The position numbers and the translations under genes are program-made. From positions 1 to 64,000 of the forward strand of contig JAUMSH010000086.1 in the NCBI GenBank assembly GCA_031292915.1: a DNA stretch of 64,000 nt. Direction: 5' to 3'. Shown one piece after another: positions 17,561 through 25,341 of this stretch. Positions within the stretch are counted from its first letter, which is position 1. Each line of letters starts with the position of its first letter. The notes under the pieces are model-generated. The model was not told the DNA's origin. It made no database searches and was given only the letters and a program-made list of their open reading frames with translations. The stretch is from Collinsella sp. (GTDB lineage: Bacteria; Actinomycetota; Coriobacteriia; Coriobacteriales; Coriobacteriaceae).

Positions 17561-18688
17561 ATGATCAATCGCAAGGCCATCGGTTATATCACCGCTAACT
17601 ACTCTTCGACCTACGGCAGCGTGCTGCTCAAGGACCGCCCTATCGCGTCCGTTCCGTTTTTGGGCCGCTACCGCCTGATCGACTTCCCGCTGTCCAACAT
17701 GATGAATGCCGGCATTAAGACCGTTGGCGTCGTCATGCCGGGCAACTACCGCTCGCTGATTGACCACGTGGGCTCGGGCAAGGACTGGGGCCTGGACCGC
17801 AAGAAGGGCGGTCTGTTCATGGTGCCCGGCAACGCGTATGGCACCACCAAGGGCGGCATGCGCTTCCTGCTGCGCGATATCATCTCCAACAAGACGCTGT
17901 TCCAGCGCTCGGACAAGCCCTACGTCGTGATGATGGGCACCAACATCATCTTTAACATGGACCTCAACACCATCATCGACGCGCACGAGAACTCCGGTGC
18001 CCAGATGACCGTGGTGTACTGCAAGGCCACGCGCAACGTCGACGACGAGACCAAGCTGCAGATCAACGAGAACGGCCGCCTCACGGGCGTGAGCGCCGGC
18101 GTCGTGTACGGCGACAACGCGTCCATGGACTGCTGCATCGTCAACCGCGAGACGCTGCTCGAGATCATCGATCACTACCAGGCCGCCGACTATCTTGACC
18201 TGCTCGAGGCACTCCAGGGCGACTTTGGCAACATCGACGTGTGCAGCTACGAATACAAGGGCGAGGTCGTGGGCGTGTTTAGCGAGAAGTCGCTGTATCG
18301 CCGCAGCATGGACCTGCTCGACCAGACCGTGGCCGACCAGCTCTTCGATCCCGAGCGCCCGATCCTGACCAAGGCTCACGACGTGCCGCCTTCGCGCTAT
18401 GCGACCGGCAGCCACGCGTGCAACTCGATCATCTCGGCCGGTTGCATCATCAAGGGCACCGTGCGCAACTCGATCCTGTCGCGCGGCGTCGTGGTCGAGG
18501 AAGGCGCTTCGGTGACTAACTCGATCATCAACCAGAGCTGCATCATCAAGAGCGGCGCACGCGTCGAGAACGCCATTCTGGACAAGAACAACGTGGTTCC
18601 CACCAACACCGAGCTTCGCGGTACGCCCGAGAACATCCTGGTGCTGGGCAAGGCTCCGTTAACTTCCGACACCACCATCGTACGTTAA
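17561..18688 (+). CDS. glgD: GlgD, non-catalytic partner of glucose-1-phosphate adenylyltransferase
   Basis: The 375-residue protein is a GlgC paralog (RPIASVPFLGRYRLIDFPLSN, MMNAGIKTVGVVMPG, SLIDHVGSGKDWGLDRK) whose N-terminus reads ITANYSSTYGSVLL instead of the GG.G.RL nucleotide loop, so it should be inactive alone. GlgD partners raise activity of GlgC in Firmicutes. I start at ATG 17561, 4 bases after the glgC stop with AAAGGGGG upstream; an upstream frame extension overlapping glgC is unlikely. The beta-helix C-terminus is intact (SIINQSCIIKSGARVENAIL). Confidence 0.92.
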   Translation: MINRKAIGYITANYSSTYGSVLLKDRPIASVPFLGRYRLIDFPLSNMMNAGIKTVGVVMPGNYRSLIDHVGSGKDWGLDRKKGGLFMVPGNAYGTTKGGMRFLLRDIISNKTLFQRSDKPYVVMMGTNIIFNMDLNTIIDAHENSGAQMTVVYCKATRNVDDETKLQINENGRLTGVSAGVVYGDNASMDCCIVNRETLLEIIDHYQAADYLDLLEALQGDFGNIDVCSYEYKGEVVGVFSEKSLYRRSMDLLDQTVADQLFDPERPILTKAHDVPPSRYATGSHACNSIISAGCIIKGTVRNSILSRGVVVEEGASVTNSIINQSCIIKSGARVENAILDKNNVVPTNTELRGTPENILVLGKAPLTSDTTIVR

Positions 18689-18720
18689 CGTTGGCACCGC
18701 AACATCGCTCGTAACATGTA

Positions 18721-18754
18721 GAATAGCCGCCCGGTTAGCGCCAGGCGGCTATTC
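18721..18754 (+). other. Strong hairpin between glgD and glgA
   Basis: Perfect 11-base arms GAATAGCCGCC/GGCGGCTATTC flank a 12-base loop, 24 bases before the glgA start. There is no T-run, so termination is doubtful. It could be an mRNA stabiliser or processing site that sets glgA level apart from glgCD. Confidence 0.45.
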
Positions 18755-18778
18755 TCGAATTGCAACATGGGAGACAAT

Positions 18779-21052
18779 ATGGCAGATTCCAGCAAAAAGA
18801 TGCAGATCGTGTTTGCCTCGGCCGAGTGCGCACCGTTTGTTAAGACCGGTGGCCTGGGCGACGTGGCGGGCTCGCTGCCTGCGGCGCTTGTGCGAGCCGG
18901 CGCCGAGGTTATCGTGATGGTGCCCAAGTACGCCACCATCAAGGACGAGTACAAGGCGCAGATGGAGCACTTCTCCGACTTTTACGTGAGCCTGGGCTGG
19001 CGCAACGAGTACTGCGGTCTCGAGAAGCTCGAGCACGACGGCGTCACCTATTTGTTCGTTGACAACGAGCGCTACTTTGCGCGCGACTATCCGTACGGCT
19101 TCTTTGACGACGGCGAGCGCTTCGCGTTTTTCTCCAAGGCCATCACAGAGAGCCTGCAGCACCTGCCGGCCGGTTTTGAGTGCGACATCCTGCACTGCAA
19201 CGACTGGCAGACCGCGCTGGCGCCCGTGTTCTTGCGCGAGTTCTACCAGGGCCTGCCGCTGTACGACCGCGTCAAGACCGTGTTCTCGATCCACAACGTA
19301 GCGTTCCAGGGCCAGTTTAGCGACACCGTGATGGAGGACATCCTGGGTGTGGCGCATATTCCCGCGGCCGCCTCGCAGCTGCGTTGCGACGCCTGCAGCA
19401 TCAACTACATGCTAGGCGCGCTGCGCTATGCCGATGCCATCACCACGGTGAGCCCCACCTATGCCAACGAGATCCAGACGCCGGAGTTTGGCGAGGGCCT
19501 GGACGGCGTGCTGCGCGAGCGCTCCTATGCGCTGCAGGGCATTTTGAACGGCATCGACGTGGCGGGCTTTGACCCGGCGACCGACAAGCGCATTGCCGCA
19601 AACTACACAGTTGATGACCGTTCCGGCAAGGCCGTGTGTAAGGCCAAGCTGCAGGAAGAGCTGGGGCTCGAGGTTCGCGACGACCGTCCGCTCATGGTAA
19701 TGGTCACCCGCCTGACGCGCCAGAAGGGCATGGACCTAGTCATGTACGCGCTCGACCGCATTTTGGCCGGCGGCGTGCAGGTAGCGGTGCTGGGCACCGG
19801 CGACCGCGACTACGAGGACGGCCTGCGCTACTTCCAGGACAAGTACCCCGGCACCATGGCCGCACGCATCGAGTTCGATCCTGCGCTGTCGCAGCGTATG
19901 TATGCCGCTGCCGATATGTTCCTGATGCCTTCGAAGTTTGAGCCCTGTGGCCTGTCGCAGATCATCGCCATGCGCTACGGCACCCTGCCGATTGTTCGCG
20001 AGACCGGTGGTCTGAAGGACACGGTGATCCCGTATAACGAGTTTACCGGCGAGGGCACGGGCTTCTCGTTTAGCAACTTTAACGGCGACGAGATGGGCGA
20101 CGCCGTATTCCGCGCGGCACGCCTGTTCTGGGACAACCGCGATGCCTGGAACCAGCTGGTCACGCAGGCCATGAGCCAGGACTTTAGCTGGACGCGCTCG
20201 GCCGACAAGTATCTGGACCTGTACTTCTTTATGCATCCGGAGATCGAGAGGCCGGCGTCGGTTGTCGACGAGCCTGAGGCTGTTGCTGAGCCGGTGGCCG
20301 CTGAGGAGACCAAGCCCGAGGAGAAGCCGGTTAAGGCTGAGCCCGCAAAGGCCGAGCCTGAGGTGAAGGCTGAGGTTGCTCCTGAGGCAGAGGCCGAGGT
20401 CAAGCCCGCTGCAAAGCCCGCAGCTAAGAAGACCACGACGCGCAAGACGACGGCCAAGAAGGCTACGACAACCAAGGCTGCCGCAGCAAAGACGACTGCT
20501 GCCAAGGCAACGACCACGCGCAAGCGCACGAGCGCCACTGCCAAGAAAGCCGCCGAAGCCGAGGTCGCTGAGGCCAAGCCTGCGGCAAAGGCACCGGCCA
20601 AGACCACTGCCAAGAAGTCGACCACGACCGCCAAGAAGACAACGGCAGCCAAGAAGACCACGGCAACGAAGTCGACGACCAAGTCAGCCGCAAAGCCGGC
20701 AGCCAAGGTCGAGGAGACGCCTGCAGAGTCCAAGGCGGAGGTAACCGTCGAGACCAAGCCCGCCGCCAAGACCACCACGCGAAAGCGCACGACGACGGCC
20801 AAGAAGACCACGGCAAAGACCACGACTCCCAAGGCAGAGACTAAGCCCGCTGCTGCCAAAGAGGAGCCCAAGGCCGAGGTAAAGACCAAGCCGGCGCCGA
20901 AGGCCGCTGAGGTCAAGGCTGCCCCAAAAGCAGAGGCCAAGCCCGAGCCCGCCAAGGAGACTCCGGTCTCCCCCGCCGCTCCGGCAAAGGAAAAAGCCCC
21001 GTCCAAGAAGACGTCCGTCCGCAAGGCCACGGCCACCCGCAAGCGCCGCTAG
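18779..21052 (+). CDS. glgA: Glycogen synthase with ~270-residue H1-like C-terminal extension
   Basis: GT5 glycogen synthase elongates alpha-1,4 chains from ADP-glucose. The core (about residues 1-485) has AECAPFVKTGGLGDVAGSLP with the ADP-glucose KTGGL motif, HCNDWQTALAP, VFSIHNVAFQG and FEPCGLSQIIAMRYGTLPIVRETGGLKD. The core ends where other GlgA proteins end (near DLYFFMHPE). Residues ~488-757 (20240-21049) are an added low-complexity tail, first Glu/Lys/Pro/Ala-rich, then repeated KKTT, AAKK, TTRKRT and PAAK units ending TRKRR. This is histone-H1-like and strongly basic at its end. ATG 18779 is chosen over 18767 because GGGAGA lies 6 bases upstream. Confidence 0.93.
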   Translation: MADSSKKMQIVFASAECAPFVKTGGLGDVAGSLPAALVRAGAEVIVMVPKYATIKDEYKAQMEHFSDFYVSLGWRNEYCGLEKLEHDGVTYLFVDNERYFARDYPYGFFDDGERFAFFSKAITESLQHLPAGFECDILHCNDWQTALAPVFLREFYQGLPLYDRVKTVFSIHNVAFQGQFSDTVMEDILGVAHIPAAASQLRCDACSINYMLGALRYADAITTVSPTYANEIQTPEFGEGLDGVLRERSYALQGILNGIDVAGFDPATDKRIAANYTVDDRSGKAVCKAKLQEELGLEVRDDRPLMVMVTRLTRQKGMDLVMYALDRILAGGVQVAVLGTGDRDYEDGLRYFQDKYPGTMAARIEFDPALSQRMYAAADMFLMPSKFEPCGLSQIIAMRYGTLPIVRETGGLKDTVIPYNEFTGEGTGFSFSNFNGDEMGDAVFRAARLFWDNRDAWNQLVTQAMSQDFSWTRSADKYLDLYFFMHPEIERPASVVDEPEAVAEPVAAEETKPEEKPVKAEPAKAEPEVKAEVAPEAEAEVKPAAKPAAKKTTTRKTTAKKATTTKAAAAKTTAAKATTTRKRTSATAKKAAEAEVAEAKPAAKAPAKTTAKKSTTTAKKTTAAKKTTATKSTTKSAAKPAAKVEETPAESKAEVTVETKPAAKTTTRKRTTTAKKTTAKTTTPKAETKPAAAKEEPKAEVKTKPAPKAAEVKAAPKAEAKPEPAKETPVSPAAPAKEKAPSKKTSVRKATATRKRR

Positions 21053-21088
21053 CCCACAGACGATCCAAAACCTAATCAAACCCTATGT

Positions 21089-21118
21089 AAGGGGCGCTCC
21101 AACCGGGCGCCCCTTCTC
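21089..21118 (+). terminator. Terminator after glgA
   Basis: Stem AAGGGGCGC/GCGCCCCTT with a short loop is followed by a TTCTCT tract. It lies 37 bases after the glgA stop and separates the glycogen operon from the GH13-GH77 gene. Confidence 0.75.
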
Positions 21119-21128
21119 TGTAGGTAGT

Positions 21129-21175
21129 TGGTAAAACGATTTTCTAGGACAACCGTTCGCCGATGGTAAACGGAT
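21129..21175 (+). promoter_or_regulatory. Operator-like sites upstream of the GH13-GH77 gene
   Basis: TTGGTAAAACGATTTTCTA (about 21128-21146) is a degenerate form of the palindrome TGGTAAAACGTTTTACCA. A half-site ATGGTAAACGGATG follows (21163-21176). The same motifs lie upstream of glgB (11203-11292), which suggests one LacI-type regulator for both units. Confidence 0.45.
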
Positions 21176-21270
21176 GTTGTTTATACAGCCTGTGTACAAC
21201 AGATATACTTACTTCCTGTGCGTAAAGCCCATGGCCCGCAGGCCGTGATTCTATTGAACTGGACCGTATT

Positions 21271-24200
21271 ATGAGATTGATTCACAACAGTCGTCTGCCG
21301 CAGTTTCGCACTCCGTTTGGCGCTGTGACCACTGGAACTTCCGTTTCGCTCTCGGTGATTTTGGAGGATGCCGACCCCAACCAGGCAACGCTTACGCTGC
21401 GCACCTGGGTCGATGAGATCGGTGAGTCTCTGTATCCCATGACGCACGAGGGCGACGGCATATTTACCGTAGAGCTTGAGTGCACCGAGCCCTGTCTTAT
21501 CTGGTACAGCTTTATCTGCAATATCGAGGGTCAGCCCGAGGTCCGTTTGGGCGCACCGCAGGGTCGCACCGGTGGCGAGGGCGTAACTTACAACTACGCC
21601 GAGGTCCCGTCGTTCCAGATTACCGTCTACAAGCACCGCGAGAACCGTCCCACCTGGTACGAGCGCGGTATGGTCTACCAGATCTTCCCCGATCGCTACG
21701 CCCGCGACGAAAACTGGCGCGAGCGCACGCAGGCCGAAGTCGATAAGCCGCGCAAAGGAATCCAGCGCCGCATGGTCGAGGACTGGAACGAACCGCCCGA
21801 GTACGAGCGTGCCGAAGACGGCTCCATCAAGACCTGGGATTTTTACGGCGGTTCGCTCAAGGGTATCCAAAATGACCTGCCTCGCATTGCCGAGCTAGGC
21901 TTTACAGCCATCTACCTCAACCCCATCTTTGAGGCCGCGAGCAACCACCGCTACGACACGGCCGACTACACCAAGATCGACCCGATTCTGGGCACCGAGC
22001 AGGACTTTACCGAGCTGTGCGAGGCGGCCGAGAAGCTTGGCATTTCCATCATTCTGGACGGTGTGTTCAACCATACGGGCGACGACTCGATCTACTTTAA
22101 CCGCTACGGCAATTATCCCGGCGTCGGTGCTTGGCAGAGCGAGGACTCGCCGTGGCGCGATGCATTTTACTTCCATGAGGACGGTTCGTATGACTGCTGG
22201 TGGGGCGTGGGCAACATGCCCGCCATCAATGAGAGCTCCGAACTGGTGCGCGAGCGGCTCCTGGGCAAGGACGGCGTGATCCGTAAATGGCTGCGCGCCG
22301 GTGCCCATGGCTGGCGACTCGATGTGGCCGACGAGCTTTCCGACGACTTCCTGGCCGAGATCAAAAAGGCCGTGCTCGCCGAGAAGCCCGACGCGCTGCT
22401 GCTCGGCGAAGTCTGGGAAGACGCCTCCAACAAGATCAGCTATGGCCACCTGCGCCGCTATCTGCAGGGCTCGGAGCTCGACTCCGCCATGGACTACCCC
22501 TTCCGCGACATGGTCATCGGCTTTTTGATGGGCTACAAGAACGCTTACCAGGCAGCCGAGGATATCGAAACCCTGCGCGAGAACTACCCGCGCGAGGCAC
22601 TGGCCTGCGCGCTCAATCTGCTTTCGAGCCACGACCGCCCGCGCATCATCTCGGTGCTCGGCGGTGGCCCCGACGAGTCGCAGCTGCCCGAGAGCGAGCG
22701 CAGCAAATGGCGCCTGGACGATAACTCGATGGGCCTGGCCAAAAGCCGTTTTTGGCTGGCGACGCTCATGCAGATGACCTTCCCGGGTGTGCCCTCGATC
22801 TATTATGGCGACGAGTACGGCCTGGAGGGCCTCACCGATCCGGGCAACCGCCGCACCCTGCCGACCAAAGACCAACTCCACGACTTCGACACACTGGCCA
22901 TCGTTAAGAACGCGTCTGCCGTGCGCCGTGCGCTGCCCTTTATGGTCGATGGCGAGATCAAGGCCTTTGCGCTCAACGACGAAGTCTTGGCTTACACCCG
23001 CACGGGCAATGACGGCGAGGCCGCGACGGTTATCATCAACCGCAGCCTGCGCAATTCGCACCGCGTGACGATTCCGGCGCTCGGCGAATGCGCGAGCGAC
23101 GTGATCAGCGGTCACGAGTGCGAGATCCACAACGGTACCGTCACGCTCGACCTGTACCCGCTGGGCTCTTCGATCATCTATCACCATGCCGAGAAGCGTC
23201 TGCAGGAGCCGCTCGATCATGGCGCGGGCGTTGTGTGCCACATCACCTCGGTGCCGACCGATGACGGCAAGCCCGGCACAATCGGTGCGCCCACGCGTCG
23301 CTTTATCGACCATCTGGCCGCTATGGGCATGCGCTACTGGCAAGTCCTGCCCGTCAACCCGACGGACTTCTTCCGCTCCCCTTACGCTGGGCCTTCGGCC
23401 TTTGCGGGCAATATTGACCTGCTGCCCGAGAGTCACGAGGAGCTGGCCGCCGACTTTGCTGCATGGAAGGCTCACGGCGGCGAGGATGCCGACCCGCTGT
23501 ACACGGCGTTTAAACATCGCAACGCTGATTGGCTCGAAAAGTACTGCGTCTACATGGCCGTTAAGAAGTACTTTGAGGGCGAGTCGCGCCACGATTGGCC
23601 GGCAGATGTAGCGCGCTACAACGAGTATCTGATCGATGACAAGCGCTTCCACGACGAGGCCGAGCTGCAGGCGTACATGCAGTATCGCTTTGACCTTGCC
23701 TGGTGCGAGCTCATGAACTATGCGCACAAGAAGGGCATCGAGGTCATCGGCGATATCCCGATGTATGTCTCGGACGATTCGGCCGACGCGTGGAGCGAGC
23801 CCGAGAACTTCTGGCTGTCCGATACCGGCAAGGCGATTGAGATTTCGGGCGCGCCGCCCGACAACTTTGCGCCCGAGGGCCAGGTGTGGGGCAACCCCAC
23901 CTTCCGATGGGATCGCATGAAGGAGAACGGCTATCGCTGGTGGATGGACCGCCTGCGTCGTGCGTTTTCGCTCTACGACCGCGTGCGCCTGGACCACTTC
24001 CTGGGCTTCCACAGCTACTTTAGCATTCCCGCCGGTAAGGCCTGTGCCGACGGCCGCTGGCTGGCAGGCCCGGGCAAGGACCTGTTCCAGACCGCCTATG
24101 ACGAGCTGGGCCCGCTCAACTTTATCGCCGAGGATCTGGGCTATCTGACGCCCGGCGTTCGCGCCATGGCTTCGACCTGCGGCTTCCCCGGCATGGACGT

Positions 24201-24567
24201 GCTGGAGTTTAGCGACTACGACGTTCGTTGCGGAATTCACCCCACACCGGGAAAGATCCTGTACACCTCGACGCACGACACCTCGACACTTGCCGGCTGG
24301 TGCACGCGCTCCTTTGCAGGCGGCGATGAGCCGAGCGGTGTTGAGGTGGCGGCCAAGCTGATGAGCGACGCGCTGGCAAGCGACGCTCCCCTCGTAATGA
24401 TGCCGCTGCAGGATGTCCTGGGGCTTGGCGACGACGCGCGCATGAACGTTCCGGGCGTGGCCACGGGCAACTGGACCTGGCAGGCTGACGAGGCGGACAT
24501 TGTAGCCGCCGAGGGCAAAACCGCGCGGCTCCTGCGCAACAACCATAGATTCTGGAGCGAAGCGTGA
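21271..24567 (+). CDS. Bifunctional GH13 alpha-glucan hydrolase / GH77 4-alpha-glucanotransferase fusion
   Basis: The 1098-residue protein joins two complete enzymes. Residues ~1-130 form a starch-binding-like beta domain; ~130-640 are a neopullulanase/cyclomaltodextrinase-type GH13 barrel (MVYQIFPDRYAR, LNPIFEAASNHRYD, DGVFNHTGDD, nucleophile Asp in GWRLDVADEL, Glu in LLGEVWED, LLSSHDRPR). Residues ~650-1098 are MalQ (WQVLPVNPTDFFRSPYAGPSAFAGN, DIPMYVSDDSADAWSEPE, nucleophile Asp in VRLDHFLGF, IAEDLG, TSTHDTSTLAGW). Together they would open and rearrange short maltodextrins left by glycogen phosphorylase or imported. No signal peptide is present, so it is cytoplasmic. No stop or frame break occurs between the halves. 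Confidence 0.94.
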   Translation: MRLIHNSRLPQFRTPFGAVTTGTSVSLSVILEDADPNQATLTLRTWVDEIGESLYPMTHEGDGIFTVELECTEPCLIWYSFICNIEGQPEVRLGAPQGRTGGEGVTYNYAEVPSFQITVYKHRENRPTWYERGMVYQIFPDRYARDENWRERTQAEVDKPRKGIQRRMVEDWNEPPEYERAEDGSIKTWDFYGGSLKGIQNDLPRIAELGFTAIYLNPIFEAASNHRYDTADYTKIDPILGTEQDFTELCEAAEKLGISIILDGVFNHTGDDSIYFNRYGNYPGVGAWQSEDSPWRDAFYFHEDGSYDCWWGVGNMPAINESSELVRERLLGKDGVIRKWLRAGAHGWRLDVADELSDDFLAEIKKAVLAEKPDALLLGEVWEDASNKISYGHLRRYLQGSELDSAMDYPFRDMVIGFLMGYKNAYQAAEDIETLRENYPREALACALNLLSSHDRPRIISVLGGGPDESQLPESERSKWRLDDNSMGLAKSRFWLATLMQMTFPGVPSIYYGDEYGLEGLTDPGNRRTLPTKDQLHDFDTLAIVKNASAVRRALPFMVDGEIKAFALNDEVLAYTRTGNDGEAATVIINRSLRNSHRVTIPALGECASDVISGHECEIHNGTVTLDLYPLGSSIIYHHAEKRLQEPLDHGAGVVCHITSVPTDDGKPGTIGAPTRRFIDHLAAMGMRYWQVLPVNPTDFFRSPYAGPSAFAGNIDLLPESHEELAADFAAWKAHGGEDADPLYTAFKHRNADWLEKYCVYMAVKKYFEGESRHDWPADVARYNEYLIDDKRFHDEAELQAYMQYRFDLAWCELMNYAHKKGIEVIGDIPMYVSDDSADAWSEPENFWLSDTGKAIEISGAPPDNFAPEGQVWGNPTFRWDRMKENGYRWWMDRLRRAFSLYDRVRLDHFLGFHSYFSIPAGKACADGRWLAGPGKDLFQTAYDELGPLNFIAEDLGYLTPGVRAMASTCGFPGMDVLEFSDYDVRCGIHPTPGKILYTSTHDTSTLAGWCTRSFAGGDEPSGVEVAAKLMSDALASDAPLVMMPLQDVLGLGDDARMNVPGVATGNWTWQADEADIVAAEGKTARLLRNNHRFWSEA

Positions 24568-24611
24568 TAAAACCCTCGATATAGGGTACAGTTACAGACG
24601 TTTGAATTTTT

Positions 24612-24636
24612 GCGGGCAGAGTAATCTGCCCGCTTT
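24612..24636 (+). terminator. Hairpin/terminator between the GH13-GH77 gene and the zinc ribbon gene
   Basis: GCGGGCAGA-GTAA-TCTGCCCGC is a perfect 9-base stem followed by TTT. It ends about 10 bases before the ribosome site of the next gene, so it may end the upstream transcript only partly. Confidence 0.6.
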
Positions 24637-24655
24637 GTGCTGAAAAGGAAGTATT

Positions 24656-24892
24656 ATGGCGCGCTACGATTACAAGTGCTCGAGCTGCGGCAATGTGTTT
24701 GAGGTTGAGCATCCCATGTCCGAGACTCCCGAGGTCGTGTGCCCGAGCTGCGGTGCCCCGGCGGCCAAGACGTTCTCGGCCAGCGGCATTAAATTTGAGG
24801 GTAGCGGTTTCTACAACACCGACCAGCGAAGCGGCGGCTCCAGCACCAGCGCCACAAGCGGCTGCTGTGCCAACTGCCCACACAACCACTAG
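24656..24892 (+). CDS. FmdB-family zinc ribbon protein
   Basis: This 78-residue protein begins MARYDYKCSSCGNVFE and has two CxxC knuckles (residues 8-11 and about 29-32, VVCPSCGAP), then the family's conserved SGIKFEGSGFYNTD. A Ser/Gly/Thr linker leads to a terminal CCANCPHNH that could bind another metal. FmdB-like proteins are named for a putative regulator of formamidase, but their real job is unknown. GAAAAGGAAG precedes the ATG. Confidence 0.88.
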   Translation: MARYDYKCSSCGNVFEVEHPMSETPEVVCPSCGAPAAKTFSASGIKFEGSGFYNTDQRSGGSSTSATSGCCANCPHNH

Positions 24893-24926
24893 AGACAAGC
24901 GGTCCCGACACCCAGGTTTCCTGATG

Positions 24927-24993
24927 AGTTGCGGTGAAATAGTTCCTGAATCAGCCCATCCAACGGCCAAACAGGAACTATTTCACCGCAACT
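24927..24993 (+). repeat. Dispersed inverted-repeat element, copy 1 (also terminator-like)
   Basis: Perfect 22-base arms AGTTGCGGTGAAATAGTTCCTG and complement flank a 23-base loop. The right arm runs into TTTTCTTT, so RNA from the left would end here. The terminal AGTTGCGGTGAAATA is shared with the copies at 25270, 41570 and 63485. Confidence 0.75.
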
Positions 24994-25049
24994 TTTCTTT
25001 AGATCGGATTTCGAGCTGATGCTAAGTTTGTAACATTTCAAAACTCTGC

Positions 25050-25181
25050 CGGATTACGGGGCTGAATTGACAACCTCTATCCATTCCGGTAATTTGCAAA
25101 TTTCAACAAGCCATCTACCTGCGATTTTGTTTAGGCCATTTTTGCTGTGGTCGGGCATCACCAATCTAGCCCCGTAATCCG
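25050..25181. repeat. Widely spaced 14-base inverted repeat
   Basis: CGGATTACGGGGCT (25050-25063) is repeated as its exact complement at 25168-25181. About 104 bases of AT-rich, non-coding DNA lie between. The layout resembles a small MITE-like unit, but no target duplication is obvious. Confidence 0.45.
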
Positions 25182-25269
25182 CCCTACTTTTGATAACAGC
25201 AAGCATGAAACGGGGCTATTTTTCCCACTCTTTACCGCTATTGCGATCTCCACTCGCACGACCTTCTGA

Positions 25270-25335
25270 ATTGCGGTGAAATAAGGACTATTTGGCGGCT
25301 AGAAGCCGCTATTCAATCCCTATTTCACCGCAACT
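25270..25335. repeat. Dispersed inverted-repeat element, copy 2
   Basis: The ends ATTGCGGTGAAATA and TATTTCACCGCAACT enclose a nested GCGGCT-AGA-AGCCGC hairpin. It starts 6 bases beyond the rsmB stop and could serve as the end of the leftward rsmB transcript, although there is no good T-run on that strand. Confidence 0.7.
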
Positions 25336-25341
25336 TAGTAG

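Larger units (their letters stand above)
24893..25341. other. 449-base gene-free interval packed with inverted repeats
   Basis: The interval separates convergent fmdB-like and rsmB genes. It holds two copies of a GTTGCGGTGAAATA-ended element and a widely spaced ATTACGGGGCT inverted repeat, each listed separately. No coding frame or known RNA is recognisable. Confidence 0.6.

Noticed and set aside
13753..17580. A very long open frame on the minus strand opposite glgP/glgC
   Set aside because: It lies antisense to two well-defined genes; high-GC codon bias leaves this frame open. Translation is low-complexity with no domain.
21895..24546. 883-codon minus-strand frame opposite the GH13-GH77 gene
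   Set aside because: Shadow of the real gene; no motif or ribosome site.
24893..25341. CRISPR array in the repeat-rich interval
   Set aside because: Repeats are inverted, few and unevenly spaced, with no regular spacers or cas genes.
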